Assembly: GCF_900110995.1 (NCBI RefSeq)
Contig: NZ_FOJF01000001.1
Location: forward strand, 3,880,803-3,944,802
Direction: 5' to 3'
Origin: Chitinophaga sp. YR573
GTDB lineage: Bacteria; Bacteroidota; Bacteroidia; Chitinophagales; Chitinophagaceae
DNA length: 64,000 nucleotides
Shown here: one piece after another, positions 1-8,987 of the stretch
Numbering within the stretch: the first letter of the stretch is position 1
Layout of the letters: the number at the start of each line of letters is the position of its first letter
Program-made: the position numbers and the translations under genes
The notes under the pieces: model-generated
The model's input: only the letters and a program-made list of their open reading frames with translations
Told to the model about the DNA's origin: nothing
The model's database searches: none

Positions 1-806
1 TGACCAACGAACAATATATCGAAATGGTCGAAAAAGGAAAGCAACACTGCTTCCGCGGAGATGTCTTCCAGGTAGTGTTATCAAGAGCTTTCCACCAGCA
101 GTTTAAAGGTGATGAATTCAATGTATATCGTGCCCTCCGCTCCATCAACCCTTCCCCTTATCTTTTCTTCTTCGATTATGGCGATTATAAACTGATGGGT
201 TCTTCCCCTGAAGCACAGCTTATTATCAAAGAAGGAAAGGCTACCATCCACCCGATAGCAGGCACTTTCCGCCGTACCGGCAACGATGAACAGGACAGAC
301 AACTGGCAGCACAGCTACTGGAAGATCCCAAAGAAAACGCAGAACACGTAATGCTGGTAGACCTTGCCAGGAACGATCTTAGCAGGTTGGCAACAGATGT
401 GGAAGTGGAGTCTTACAGAAAGATACAGTACTACTCACATGTCATTCATTTAGTGAGCGAAGTAACTGGTAAAATTCAGTCAGGGTTAAATCCTTTCTCA
501 CTATTGGCAGCTACTTTCCCCGCAGGAACATTATCCGGTGCACCGAAGTACAGGGCCATGCAGATCATCGATCAGTACGAACCTACTGCAAGGGGATTCT
601 ACGGCGGATGTATAGGCGCCGTAAGCTTCAACGGAGATTTCAATCATGCTATTATGATCCGCTCTATCCTGAGTAAATCAAATACGCTGTACTACCAGGC
701 AGGTGCCGGAGTAGTTGCTAAATCAGTGGCCTCCTCAGAACTGGAAGAAGTGAACAATAAACTGAACGCATTAAAGCAAGCCATTGTGCTGGCACAAAAT
801 ATCTGA
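1..806 (+). CDS. trpE: anthranilate synthase component I, 5'-truncated by window
   Basis: This is the C-terminal chorismate-binding part of anthranilate synthase, which makes anthranilate from chorismate with ammonia supplied by TrpG. The frame is open from base 3, so the gene begins upstream of the window and about 267 residues are visible. Chorismate-enzyme family signatures are present: RGDVFQVVLSR, GSSPEAQL, PIAGTFRR, LVDLARNDLSR, FPAGTLSGAPK and GGCIGAVSF. It is the first visible gene of a trp operon and ends one base before trpG starts. Neighbourhood with trpG/D/C/F/B/A favours TrpE over the related PabB. Confidence is high. Confidence 0.95.
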   Translation, partial: TNEQYIEMVEKGKQHCFRGDVFQVVLSRAFHQQFKGDEFNVYRALRSINPSPYLFFFDYGDYKLMGSSPEAQLIIKEGKATIHPIAGTFRRTGNDEQDRQLAAQLLEDPKENAEHVMLVDLARNDLSRLATDVEVESYRKIQYYSHVIHLVSEVTGKIQSGLNPFSLLAATFPAGTLSGAPKYRAMQIIDQYEPTARGFYGGCIGAVSFNGDFNHAIMIRSILSKSNTLYYQAGAGVVAKSVASSELEEVNNKLNALKQAIVLAQNI

Positions 807-807
807 C

Positions 808-1377
808 ATGAACATTCTGGTGTTTGATAATTACGACTCTTTTACCTATAACCTGGTACACCTGGTAGAAAAGATTATTCACGGAAAAGTGACAGTAGTC
901 CGTAATGATGAAATTCCCCTGGAAAAAGTAAAGGCATATGATAAGATCATCCTTTCACCAGGGCCGGGTATTCCGGAAGAAGCAGGTTTATTACTGCCGC
1001 TGATAAAAGAATATGCCGCTACCAAATCTATATTCGGCGTGTGTCTTGGTCAGCAGGCAATAGGCGAAGCATTCGGAGCAAGCCTTACAAATCTCAAAGA
1101 TGTATACCATGGCGTAGCCACTAACGTAAATATAATCTCAAGAGAGGGGAGGATCTTTAACGGCTTACCAGATCAGCTGGAAGTGGGCCGTTACCACTCA
1201 TGGGTAGTTGATGAAAAAACATTACCGTCATCCCTGACTATCACTGCCAGAGATGATAATGGATATATCATGGCACTGCAACATCAGCAATATGATGTGA
1301 GCGGTGTACAATTCCACCCGGAAAGCGTATTAACGCCGGAAGGAGAAAAGATCATGCGTAACTGGTTGAATGCATAA
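808..1377 (+). CDS. trpG: anthranilate synthase component II (glutamine amidotransferase)
   Basis: This is a class I glutamine amidotransferase that hydrolyses glutamine and feeds ammonia to TrpE. The 189-residue length is normal for a stand-alone TrpG. The nucleophile motif GVCLGQQAIGE places Cys79, and GVQFHPES places His170 and Glu172, giving a complete triad. I chose the ATG at 808 because the protein then starts MNILVFDNYDSFTYNLV as in the family; an upstream in-frame start at 784 would overlap trpE. In Bacteroidota such a subunit may also serve 4-amino-4-deoxychorismate synthase, which cannot be excluded. Confidence 0.95.
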   Translation: MNILVFDNYDSFTYNLVHLVEKIIHGKVTVVRNDEIPLEKVKAYDKIILSPGPGIPEEAGLLLPLIKEYAATKSIFGVCLGQQAIGEAFGASLTNLKDVYHGVATNVNIISREGRIFNGLPDQLEVGRYHSWVVDEKTLPSSLTITARDDNGYIMALQHQQYDVSGVQFHPESVLTPEGEKIMRNWLNA

Positions 1378-1380
1378 ACT

Positions 1381-2373
1381 ATGAAAAAGATACTAAACTA
1401 CCTCTTCGAACATAAAACCTTTACCCGCAACGCGGCAAAAGATATACTGATCAGCATTTCCAAAGGAATGTACAACGAGAGCGAACTCGCTGCTTTTATG
1501 ACAGTATTCCTCATGCGCAGCATCACCGTAGATGAACTGCTGGGCTTCCGCGATGCCCTGCTGGAGCTCTGTATACCAGTAAACCTGAATGGTTATGATG
1601 TACTGGATATCGTTGGCACCGGCGGCGATGAAAAGAATACGTTCAACATTTCTACCCTATCCTGCTTTATTGTAGCGGGCGCAGGTGGAAAAGTGGCCAA
1701 ACATGGTAACTACGGCGTATCTTCCATCAGCGGAGCATCCAATCTGATGGAATCAGCAGGCTACAAGTTCAAAAACGACGATGCTAAACTGCGCCAGGAA
1801 CTGGAAGAAGCAGGCGTTTGTTTCCTGCACGCACCGCTGTTCCACCCCGCATTAAAAAATGTAGCAGGCATCCGCAGACAGCTGGGGATCCGTACATTCT
1901 TTAACATGTTGGGCCCCTTAGTGAACCCGGCATTTGCACAACATCAGCTGATAGGCGTGTATAGCCTGGAACTGGCAAGGGTTTACAACTACCTGTTCCA
2001 GCAGACTGATAAGAAATATGTGATCGTTCACAGCCTGGATGGATATGATGAAATCTCCCTGACAGCAGACACCCGTGTTATCACCAACCAGGGAGAAAAA
2101 GACTGGACTCCGGAACAACTGGGTAAACGTAAAGTGTATCCTGAAGATATCTCCGGAGGAAACTCTGTAGAAGCCGCTTCTAAAATATTTATCAAGATAT
2201 TGAAAGGAGAAGGTAGCTGGGCCCAGAACTCTGTGGTAATGGCAAATGCAGCGATGGGCTTGCATTGTATGGGAAAATATAGTAATTACGCAGATTGTTT
2301 CCAGGCAGCAGTCGCTTCCCTGGAATCAGGAGCAGCTTACAATTCTTTTAAGAAGTTGATAAGTTTGCAATAG
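1381..2373 (+). CDS. trpD: anthranilate phosphoribosyltransferase
   Basis: The enzyme transfers phosphoribose from PRPP to anthranilate, the second committed step of tryptophan synthesis. The PRPP-binding signature DIVGTGGDEKNTFNIST is near residues 77-93, followed by KHGNYGVSS and the anthranilate-site motif RRQLGIRTFFNMLGPL. The length of 330 residues is standard. It follows trpG after three bases, so the two are certainly co-transcribed. Nothing appears missing or truncated. Confidence 0.96.
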   Translation: MKKILNYLFEHKTFTRNAAKDILISISKGMYNESELAAFMTVFLMRSITVDELLGFRDALLELCIPVNLNGYDVLDIVGTGGDEKNTFNISTLSCFIVAGAGGKVAKHGNYGVSSISGASNLMESAGYKFKNDDAKLRQELEEAGVCFLHAPLFHPALKNVAGIRRQLGIRTFFNMLGPLVNPAFAQHQLIGVYSLELARVYNYLFQQTDKKYVIVHSLDGYDEISLTADTRVITNQGEKDWTPEQLGKRKVYPEDISGGNSVEAASKIFIKILKGEGSWAQNSVVMANAAMGLHCMGKYSNYADCFQAAVASLESGAAYNSFKKLISLQ

Positions 2374-2391
2374 TACAGGAAACAAGAACAA

Positions 2392-3195
2392 ATGAAAAAT
2401 ATACTCACAGAAATTGTCGCTCATAAACACACGGAAGTGGCGGCCCGCAAACAACAGCGGAGTGTGGCAGAACTGGAACAGGTTTCCTGGTTCAAACGTA
2501 CGCCCCTTTCGCTTGCCCACTTCCTGCAGGACCCGGTTAAAACAGGGATCATTGCAGAGTTTAAACGACGCTCTCCTTCTAAGGGTATCATCAACGGAGA
2601 CGTAACAGTACAGGATGTAACCATGGCTTATACCCGCTATGGCGCTTCCGGACTGTCCGTACTCACAGATGAAAAATTCTTCGGCGGCTCTTCCGACGAT
2701 CTGCAACAGGCACGTGCCGTGAATAATAACACACCTATCCTCAGAAAGGATTTTATTATTGACGAATACCAGATCCTGGAAGCAAAAGCCATCGGTGCAG
2801 ACGTTATCCTGCTGATAGCAGAATGCCTCAGCAAAGAAGAAGTGAAACACCTGGCCGCTTTTGCAAATAACCAGGGACTGGAAGTCCTGCTGGAAGTACA
2901 TAGCGGTGATCAGCTCGATAAGGTCACAGATCATATTCAACTGGTAGGGGTGAACAACAGGGACCTGACCACCTTCAAGGTGGATTTTAACCGCTCCTGC
3001 GAGCTGGCGGCCCATATACCGGACGGCAAGTGTAAAGTAGCAGAAAGCGGTATCAGCAATACCGACGCTATCGTTACTCTAAAGCAGGCTGGCTTTAACG
3101 GCTTCCTGATAGGGGAGCTTTTTATGAAACAGGAAAATCCGCCCAGGGCATTTGAAAACTTTGTGACGGAACTGGCAGATAAACTAGCGAAATGA
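2392..3195 (+). CDS. trpC: indole-3-glycerol-phosphate synthase
   Basis: This (beta/alpha)8-barrel enzyme closes the indole ring, converting carboxyphenylamino-deoxyribulose phosphate to indole-3-glycerol phosphate. Family motifs are IIAEFKRRSPSKG (catalytic Lys), LRKDFIIDEYQ, EVLLEVH, GVNNRDL and AESGI. It is a stand-alone 267-residue enzyme, not fused to TrpF as in enterobacteria. Its stop overlaps the trpF start in an ATGA arrangement, which suggests translational coupling. Confidence 0.96.
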   Translation: MKNILTEIVAHKHTEVAARKQQRSVAELEQVSWFKRTPLSLAHFLQDPVKTGIIAEFKRRSPSKGIINGDVTVQDVTMAYTRYGASGLSVLTDEKFFGGSSDDLQQARAVNNNTPILRKDFIIDEYQILEAKAIGADVILLIAECLSKEEVKHLAAFANNQGLEVLLEVHSGDQLDKVTDHIQLVGVNNRDLTTFKVDFNRSCELAAHIPDGKCKVAESGISNTDAIVTLKQAGFNGFLIGELFMKQENPPRAFENFVTELADKLAK

Positions 3196-3818
3196 AAATA
3201 AAAGTATGCGGTATCACCAGGAGAGAAGACCTGCTCAAGCTGGTAGAATACCAGGTGGACTATGCCGGCTTTATCTTCTATGAGAAATCTCCCCGTTTCG
3301 CAGGCAGTAAACTGGACCCGCGTACCATACGGGAAACAAAAGAGATCAAAAAAGTAGGTGTGTTCGTTGACGCTCCACTGGAACAGGTAAGACGCACCAT
3401 CACAGATTATGGTCTGGATATGGTACAGTTACATGGTGATGAAACACCAGGTTATTGTGCATCCATAGATATTCCCGTAGTCAAGGCATTCCGTGTAAGA
3501 ACAAATATCAGTTGGGATTCCATACAGCCATATATCGCTGTCACAGATTATTTCCTGTTTGATACCGATGCCGGTAATGCTTATGGTGGTACAGGCATTA
3601 AATTCAACTGGGAACTGCTGAACAATTATCCTTACGAACATCCCTTTTTCCTCAGTGGTGGAATTGGTCCGGAACAGTTAAATGAATTACTGGAATTCAA
3701 ACATCCTGCTTTATTCGCAGTAGATGTAAACAGCAAATTCGAAACACATCCGGGTGTAAAAGACATGGAAAAGGTAAAGCCCTTTACAGAACAGATTCAA
3801 TCAACTTTTTTAAAATAG
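3192..3818 (+). CDS. trpF: phosphoribosylanthranilate isomerase
   Basis: The enzyme performs the Amadori rearrangement of phosphoribosylanthranilate. The start MKIKVCGITRREDL carries the catalytic cysteine (Cys6), and DMVQLHGDE and the C-terminal FAVDVNSKFE loop match TrpF. At 208 residues it is of normal length. It overlaps trpC by four bases. A separate HisA lies downstream, so TrpF is not replaced by a bifunctional PriA here. Confidence 0.95.
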   Translation: MKIKVCGITRREDLLKLVEYQVDYAGFIFYEKSPRFAGSKLDPRTIRETKEIKKVGVFVDAPLEQVRRTITDYGLDMVQLHGDETPGYCASIDIPVVKAFRVRTNISWDSIQPYIAVTDYFLFDTDAGNAYGGTGIKFNWELLNNYPYEHPFFLSGGIGPEQLNELLEFKHPALFAVDVNSKFETHPGVKDMEKVKPFTEQIQSTFLK

Positions 3819-3825
3819 TCATAGC

Positions 3826-5043
3826 ATGAAGATTGCGGAAAATACGTTCGGCTCTAAGTATCATGTAGATGAGAAAGGCTTTTATGGCAGGTTTGGCGGT
3901 GCTTACGTACCAGAGATGTTGTATCCCAACGTAAAAGAACTGCAGGATAATTACCTGCAAATCCTCCGTGACCCTGCTTTTCAACAACAGTTCGATCAAC
4001 TGCTGCGCGATTATGTAGGCCGTCCTTCTCCTCTGTACCTCGCAAAACGCCTGTCTGAGAAATATGGAGCAAACATCTACCTGAAAAGGGAAGACCTGAA
4101 CCATACCGGTGCACATAAAGTGAACAATACCGTAGGACAAATCCTGCTGGCACAGCGACTCGGCAAAAGCCGCATCATTGCAGAAACCGGTGCCGGACAG
4201 CATGGTGTAGCCACCGCCACCGTATGCGCCCTGATGAATATGGAATGTGTGATCTACATGGGTAGCATAGATATTCAGCGGCAGGCGCCAAACGTAGCGC
4301 GTATGAAGATGCTGGGCGCTACCGTGGTAGCTGCCACCAGTGGTAGTCAGACATTGAAAGATGCCACCAATGAAGCCATCCGCGACTGGATCAACAATCC
4401 TGTAGATACGCATTATATCCTGGGTACAGCAGCAGGGCCACATCCTTATCCTGATATGGTAGCCCGTTTCCAGTCAGTGATCAGTGAAGAGATTAAAGCA
4501 CAATTATTGGAAAAAACAGGCAAGGCAAATCCTGATTACGTAATGGCTTGTATAGGCGGAGGCAGCAATGCCGCCGGTGCTTACTACCATTTCCTGAATG
4601 AACCGGATGTAAAGCTGGTGGCTGTAGAAGCAGGTGGTAAGGGGGTGAATTCCGGGTTCTCCGCTGCAACGACGCAGTTGGGTAAACTGGGTATCATCCA
4701 TGCCAGTAAAACACTGCTGATGCAAACAGAAGACGGTCAGATTACCGAACCGCACTCTATTTCAGCAGGACTTGATTACCCTGGTATCGGCCCTTTACAT
4801 GCACATCTGTTTGAAACCGGCCGTGCTACTTTCCTGAACGCCACCGATGATGAAGCCTTACAGGCAGCCTATGAGCTGACACGCCTGGAAGGTATCATCC
4901 CCGCCCTGGAATCATCCCATGCACTGGCCAAATTAAAAGACATGTCTTTCAATCCCAGTGATGTAGTGGTACTCTGCCTCAGCGGCCGTGGAGATAAGGA
5001 TATGGAAACATACATTCGTAATCTGCCCAATAAATTATCATGA
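3826..5043 (+). CDS. trpB: tryptophan synthase beta chain
   Basis: The PLP-dependent beta subunit joins indole to serine. The PLP lysine is Lys98 in NHTGAHKVNNTVGQ, preceded by YLKREDL, and the phosphate-binding loop is CIGGGSNA. The C-terminal VVLCLSGRGDKDM is also typical. The 405-residue length and the adjacent trpA indicate the canonical TrpB1 form. The ORF overlaps trpA by an ATGA, as expected for subunits of one complex. Confidence 0.97.
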   Translation: MKIAENTFGSKYHVDEKGFYGRFGGAYVPEMLYPNVKELQDNYLQILRDPAFQQQFDQLLRDYVGRPSPLYLAKRLSEKYGANIYLKREDLNHTGAHKVNNTVGQILLAQRLGKSRIIAETGAGQHGVATATVCALMNMECVIYMGSIDIQRQAPNVARMKMLGATVVAATSGSQTLKDATNEAIRDWINNPVDTHYILGTAAGPHPYPDMVARFQSVISEEIKAQLLEKTGKANPDYVMACIGGGSNAAGAYYHFLNEPDVKLVAVEAGGKGVNSGFSAATTQLGKLGIIHASKTLLMQTEDGQITEPHSISAGLDYPGIGPLHAHLFETGRATFLNATDDEALQAAYELTRLEGIIPALESSHALAKLKDMSFNPSDVVVLCLSGRGDKDMETYIRNLPNKLS

Positions 5044-5810
5044 GCAACCGTATAGATCAGTTATTTGCCACGAAGAAAACGGGCATCCTCAACATATACT
5101 GCACCGCAGGGTTTCCTGAACTGAATGATACCCTGCCGGTGATGACCAGCCTGCAGCAATATGGGGCAGACCTTATCGAATTAGGTATGCCTTTCTCTGA
5201 TCCGCTGGCCGATGGTCCTGTGATCCAGGAAAGCAGCACCCGTGCTATCAAAAACGGAATGAGTATCCGTCAGCTGTTTGAACAACTGAAAGATTTCCGT
5301 AAAACTATACACGTACCCGTTATCCTGATGGGATATCTGAATCCCGTATTACTATACGGTATTGAGAACTTTTGTAAGAAATGTGCGGAAGTAGGCGTAG
5401 ATGGCGTGATCTTGCCGGATCTGCCAATGGATGAATACGAATCAGATTACAAATCCATCTTTGAACAATACGGACTGCATTTGATATTCCTGGTAACACC
5501 GGAAACAAGTGAAGAAAGAATAAGAAAGATCGATAGTCTGAGTAAAGGATTTGTATATGCTGTGTCTTCTTCTTCTACCACTGGTAAGGATAAAGATATG
5601 GGTAATCAGCAGGCCTACTTTGAAAAGCTGAAACAACTGCAGCTGAAGAACCCTGTGCTGATAGGCTTTGGTATCAAAGATAAAGCTACCTTTGAGGCTG
5701 CCTGCGCATATAGCAACGGAGCTATCATAGGTACTGCCTTTATCCGCGCTATTGAAAATACCACTAACCTCGACGCTGCTATCAAGAGTTTTATAGCAGG
5801 TGTGAAATAA
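5040..5810 (+). CDS. trpA: tryptophan synthase alpha chain
   Basis: The alpha subunit cleaves indole-3-glycerol phosphate to indole and passes it to TrpB. Both catalytic acids are visible: Glu47 in DLIELGMPFSDP and Asp58 in PLADGPVIQ. Later motifs include LPDLPMDE and a glycine-rich IGFGIK segment. The length of 256 residues is normal. It is the last trp gene; hisH starts only six bases after it, so transcription probably continues into the his genes. Confidence 0.96.
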   Translation: MSNRIDQLFATKKTGILNIYCTAGFPELNDTLPVMTSLQQYGADLIELGMPFSDPLADGPVIQESSTRAIKNGMSIRQLFEQLKDFRKTIHVPVILMGYLNPVLLYGIENFCKKCAEVGVDGVILPDLPMDEYESDYKSIFEQYGLHLIFLVTPETSEERIRKIDSLSKGFVYAVSSSSTTGKDKDMGNQQAYFEKLKQLQLKNPVLIGFGIKDKATFEAACAYSNGAIIGTAFIRAIENTTNLDAAIKSFIAGVK

Positions 5811-5816
5811 AAGTAT

Positions 5817-6410
5817 ATGAAAACAGTCATCATAAAATACAATGCCGGTAATATCCGCTCTGTATTATTTGCGCTGGACCGCCTCGGTGTGGAAGGAGTA
5901 GTTACAGATGATCCTGAAGAGATCCGCGGAGCAGATAAGGTGATCTTTCCCGGAGTAGGTGAGGCAAGCACTGCCATGCGTTACCTGAAAGAAAGGAAAC
6001 TGGATCAGCTGATTACCAGTCTGGAACAACCGGTCCTGGGTATTTGCCTGGGTATGCAGCTGATGTGTAAGTATTCCGAAGAAAATGATACTCCATGTAT
6101 GGGTATTTTTGATGTAGATGTAAAGAAGTTTACTTCACCGGTAGATAACCTGCTGAAAATTCCGCAGATTGGCTGGAACAATATTACAGGTTTGTACAGC
6201 ACCATGTTCGAGCATGTACCTGAGAATTCCTACATGTACTTTGTACATAGTTACTATGTAGCGCTTGGCGCTGACACGGTAGCGACTACCAATTACGTGA
6301 TTAACTACAGTGCTGCCCTGCAGAAAGATAATTTTTATGCAGTGCAGTTTCACCCGGAAAAATCCGCTACAGAAGGCGCGAAAATCCTGGAAAATTTCCT
6401 GAAGTTATAA
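5817..6410 (+). CDS. hisH: imidazole glycerol phosphate synthase, glutaminase subunit
   Basis: HisH hydrolyses glutamine and channels ammonia to HisF in the fifth step of histidine synthesis. Motifs are KYNAGNIRSV at the N-terminus, the nucleophile Cys77 in GICLGMQLM, and His179/Glu181 in AVQFHPEKS. The protein has 197 residues, a normal size. It opens the his segment directly behind trpA with no room for a strong terminator, which links the two pathways in one transcript. Confidence 0.95.
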   Translation: MKTVIIKYNAGNIRSVLFALDRLGVEGVVTDDPEEIRGADKVIFPGVGEASTAMRYLKERKLDQLITSLEQPVLGICLGMQLMCKYSEENDTPCMGIFDVDVKKFTSPVDNLLKIPQIGWNNITGLYSTMFEHVPENSYMYFVHSYYVALGADTVATTNYVINYSAALQKDNFYAVQFHPEKSATEGAKILENFLKL

Positions 6411-6413
6411 GCA

Positions 6414-7559
6414 ATGAATATCAGAAAAATAGCGACGGAAGATACATTGGAATTACGCCGGGATGTGCTGTATCCGGGGGAAACACTGGAAGCAGTAAAA
6501 GTACCGGGAGACGAAGACGGATTACATTTCGGTTTGTTTGAGGAAGCACAACTGGTAGGAGTAGTATCCTTATTCCTGCGTCGTAAGGATGCACAGTTTC
6601 GCAAGCTGGCAGTACATCCTGCCTGTCAGGGTAAAGGGTACGGCCGTATGCTCATCAATCATCTGATTGAATTATGCCGTAAAGATCATGTGTCACTGTT
6701 ATGGTGTCATGCGCGCGATACAGCAGCTACTTTTTACACACAGTTCGGCTTCACACAAGTAGGCGAATATTTTACAAAAGGGAATATTAGTTTTTGCAGG
6801 ATGGAATTACAACTGGATAAAAATAATACAACGGGATTCTCGATCATCCCCGCGATAGATATCATAGATGGTAAATGTGTGCGCCTTACACAGGGCGATT
6901 ACGCACAGAAAAAAGTATACAACGAACATCCGCTGGAAGTGGCGAAAGCCTTTGAAAGCATTGGGGTAACCCGCCTTCACCTGGTAGATCTGGATGGAGC
7001 TAAAAAGGGAGAGGTCGTGAACTGGAAAGTGCTGGAAGCGATTGCCGGGAAAACGAACCTGGTAGTAGATTTTGGCGGTGGCATCAAGAAAGAAGAGGAC
7101 CTGAAAATTGTATATGAGAATGGTGCAGCACTGGCTACTATCGGCAGTATTGCGGTGAAAGACCCTGAGTTGTTCTTTGGCTGGGTAAAGAAATATGGTG
7201 CAGAGAAGATTTTCCTGGGTGCAGATGTAAAAGAAGAAAAGATCGCCGTTGGCGGATGGCTGGAAACAACAGAACTTTCTGTGTTTGATTTCCTGGAATC
7301 GAATATTCAGCAGGGTGTACAGAACATTTTCTGTACAGATATCGCCAAAGACGGCCTGTTGCAGGGACCATCTATCCCTCTCTATAAAAAGATCCTGGAA
7401 CGTTTTCCGCAGATCACATTTATAGCAAGTGGCGGCGTAAGTGAAATGGCAGATGTGCATGCACTGGAAGAAGCCGGATGTAGTGGAGTTATAGTAGGTA
7501 AGGCGATCTATGAAGATAAGATTACCATGAAAGAACTGGAAGCATACTTAAAAAAATAA
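6414..7559 (+). CDS. hisA: GNAT acetyltransferase domain fused to HisA isomerase
   Basis: The C-terminal part (about residues 142-381) is HisA, the ProFAR isomerase of histidine synthesis: IIPAIDIIDGKCVRL with catalytic Asp149, VDFGGGIK, and TDIAKDGLLQGP. The N-terminal part (about 1-133) is a GNAT fold with the acetyl-CoA motif QGKGYG at 72-77 and the typical ATFYTQFGF end. The frame is continuous with no stop, and the only possible internal start for a separate HisA is ATG 6801 (Met130). Whether one fused protein or two products are made cannot be told from sequence. The acetyltransferase substrate is unknown. It sits between hisH and hisF, three and five bases away. Confidence 0.9.
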   Translation: MNIRKIATEDTLELRRDVLYPGETLEAVKVPGDEDGLHFGLFEEAQLVGVVSLFLRRKDAQFRKLAVHPACQGKGYGRMLINHLIELCRKDHVSLLWCHARDTAATFYTQFGFTQVGEYFTKGNISFCRMELQLDKNNTTGFSIIPAIDIIDGKCVRLTQGDYAQKKVYNEHPLEVAKAFESIGVTRLHLVDLDGAKKGEVVNWKVLEAIAGKTNLVVDFGGGIKKEEDLKIVYENGAALATIGSIAVKDPELFFGWVKKYGAEKIFLGADVKEEKIAVGGWLETTELSVFDFLESNIQQGVQNIFCTDIAKDGLLQGPSIPLYKKILERFPQITFIASGGVSEMADVHALEEAGCSGVIVGKAIYEDKITMKELEAYLKK

Positions 7560-7564
7560 GGATC

Positions 7565-8320
7565 ATGTTAACAAAACGTATCATTCCATGCCTGGACATT
7601 AAAGATGGTCGTACGGTAAAGGGTGTGAACTTTGAAAATATACGCGATGCCGGTGATCCTATTGAATTAGGTGCCTTTTACGCAGAACAGGGAGCGGATG
7701 AACTGGTATTCCTGGACATCACAGCAACCAATGAGCGGCGCAAAACATTATCAGAACTGGTGACCCGTATCGCCAGGAATGTAAACATTCCTTTTACTGT
7801 AGGTGGAGGAATTTCTTCTGTGGATGATGTAAGTGTGCTGTTAAACTCAGGAGCTGATAAGATCTCTGTAAACACGTCTGCTTTCAAAAGACCGGAACTG
7901 GTAGATGAGTTGTCGCGTGAATTTGGAAGCCAGTGTGTGGTGCTGGCCATCGATACCCGTTTTGAGAATGGCGACTGGTACGTGTACCTGAATGGTGGCC
8001 GGGTAAAAACGGAGATCAGGGCATACGACTGGGCCAAAGAAGCGGTAAATCGTGGTGCAGGGGAAATTCTGCTCACTTCCATGAATAATGACGGTACTAA
8101 ACAGGGTTTTGCCCTGGATATCACTGCTTTACTGTCCCAAAACCTGAATGTTCCGGTGATTGCCTCTGGCGGAGCCGGTACCATGGCACATTTCAAGGAT
8201 GTATTTGAGATTGCCCAGGCAGATGCGGCACTGGCTGCTACCATCTTCCATTATAAAGAAATTGAAATTCAGGCATTAAAAACTTATTTATATCAGGACG
8301 GGGTTAATATCCGGTTCTGA
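7565..8320 (+). CDS. hisF: imidazole glycerol phosphate synthase, cyclase subunit
   Basis: HisF combines PRFAR with HisH-derived ammonia to give imidazole glycerol phosphate and AICAR. The start MLTKRIIPCLDIKDGRTVKG holds the first catalytic Asp, and LLTSMNNDGTKQGF holds the second. VASGGAGT is the second phosphate-binding loop. At 251 residues the length is normal. It is five bases downstream of the GNAT-hisA gene. Confidence 0.96.
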   Translation: MLTKRIIPCLDIKDGRTVKGVNFENIRDAGDPIELGAFYAEQGADELVFLDITATNERRKTLSELVTRIARNVNIPFTVGGGISSVDDVSVLLNSGADKISVNTSAFKRPELVDELSREFGSQCVVLAIDTRFENGDWYVYLNGGRVKTEIRAYDWAKEAVNRGAGEILLTSMNNDGTKQGFALDITALLSQNLNVPVIASGGAGTMAHFKDVFEIAQADAALAATIFHYKEIEIQALKTYLYQDGVNIRF

Positions 8321-8328
8321 TAAAACAC

Positions 8329-8336
8329 TAATTTTG
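8329..8336 (+). promoter_or_regulatory. possible internal promoter -7 element before hisIE
   Basis: TAATTTTG matches the Bacteroidota -7 consensus TAnnTTTG and lies 20 bases before the hisIE start, in the widest gap of the his segment. No clear TTG at -33 is visible, so the assignment is weak. Confidence 0.3.
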
Positions 8337-8355
8337 AGCAAAATCTTTAAACCGC

Positions 8356-8964
8356 ATGTACAATAATAAACAGGTAGACTTTCAGAAATCAGCAGACGGC
8401 CTGGTGCCTGCCATCGTACAGGATGCGGCTACTTTAAAGGTGCTGATGCTGGGGTATATGAACCAGGAATCCCTGGATAAAACACTGGCAGAAGGGAAAG
8501 TGACGTTTTTCAGCCGTTCTAAACAAAGACTGTGGACCAAAGGCGAAGAAAGCGGTAATTTCCTTCACTTACAGGATATCAGGGTGGATTGCGACAGCGA
8601 TACACTGCTGATTAAGGTGAATCCGGTCGGGGTGGTATGCCATACCGGTGCTGATACCTGCTGGGAAGAAGCCAATGTGAGCAATGACTTCCTTTGCAAA
8701 CTGGAAAGCATTATCAACGACCGTAAGAATAACCCTTCCGATAACTCGTATACATCAACACTTTTTGCCAAAGGGATTAATAAGATAGCCCAGAAAGTAG
8801 GAGAAGAGGCAGTGGAAGTGGTGATAGAGGCAAAAGATGATAATGAGGAGCTGTTCCTCAATGAGTCTGCTGACCTGCTTTTCCATTATCTCGTACTGCT
8901 GAGTGCCAAAGGCTACCAACTGGCCGATGTACTTACCATACTACAGCAAAGGCACAATAAATAG
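8356..8964 (+). CDS. hisI: bifunctional phosphoribosyl-AMP cyclohydrolase / phosphoribosyl-ATP pyrophosphatase
   Basis: This HisIE fusion catalyses the second and third steps of histidine synthesis. The N-terminal HisI domain (about 1-110) has the zinc/substrate cysteines in RVDCDSDTLL and VVCHTGADTCW. The C-terminal HisE domain (about 115-202) has KVGEEAVEVVIEAKD. The gap to hisF is 35 bases and holds a TAATTTTG element, so an internal promoter is possible. hisG, hisD, hisC and hisB are not in this window. Confidence 0.95.
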   Translation: MYNNKQVDFQKSADGLVPAIVQDAATLKVLMLGYMNQESLDKTLAEGKVTFFSRSKQRLWTKGEESGNFLHLQDIRVDCDSDTLLIKVNPVGVVCHTGADTCWEEANVSNDFLCKLESIINDRKNNPSDNSYTSTLFAKGINKIAQKVGEEAVEVVIEAKDDNEELFLNESADLLFHYLVLLSAKGYQLADVLTILQQRHNK

Positions 8965-8987
8965 TACTTATTTCTTATATTAGAGGT

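Noticed and set aside
81..302. Antisense reading frame within trpE, and many similar frames inside other genes
   Set aside because: They lie wholly within well-supported genes, show no domain and have no own start context.
6414..6800. Stand-alone acetyltransferase gene
   Set aside because: There is no stop codon before the HisA domain; the frame is continuous, so it is annotated as a fusion.
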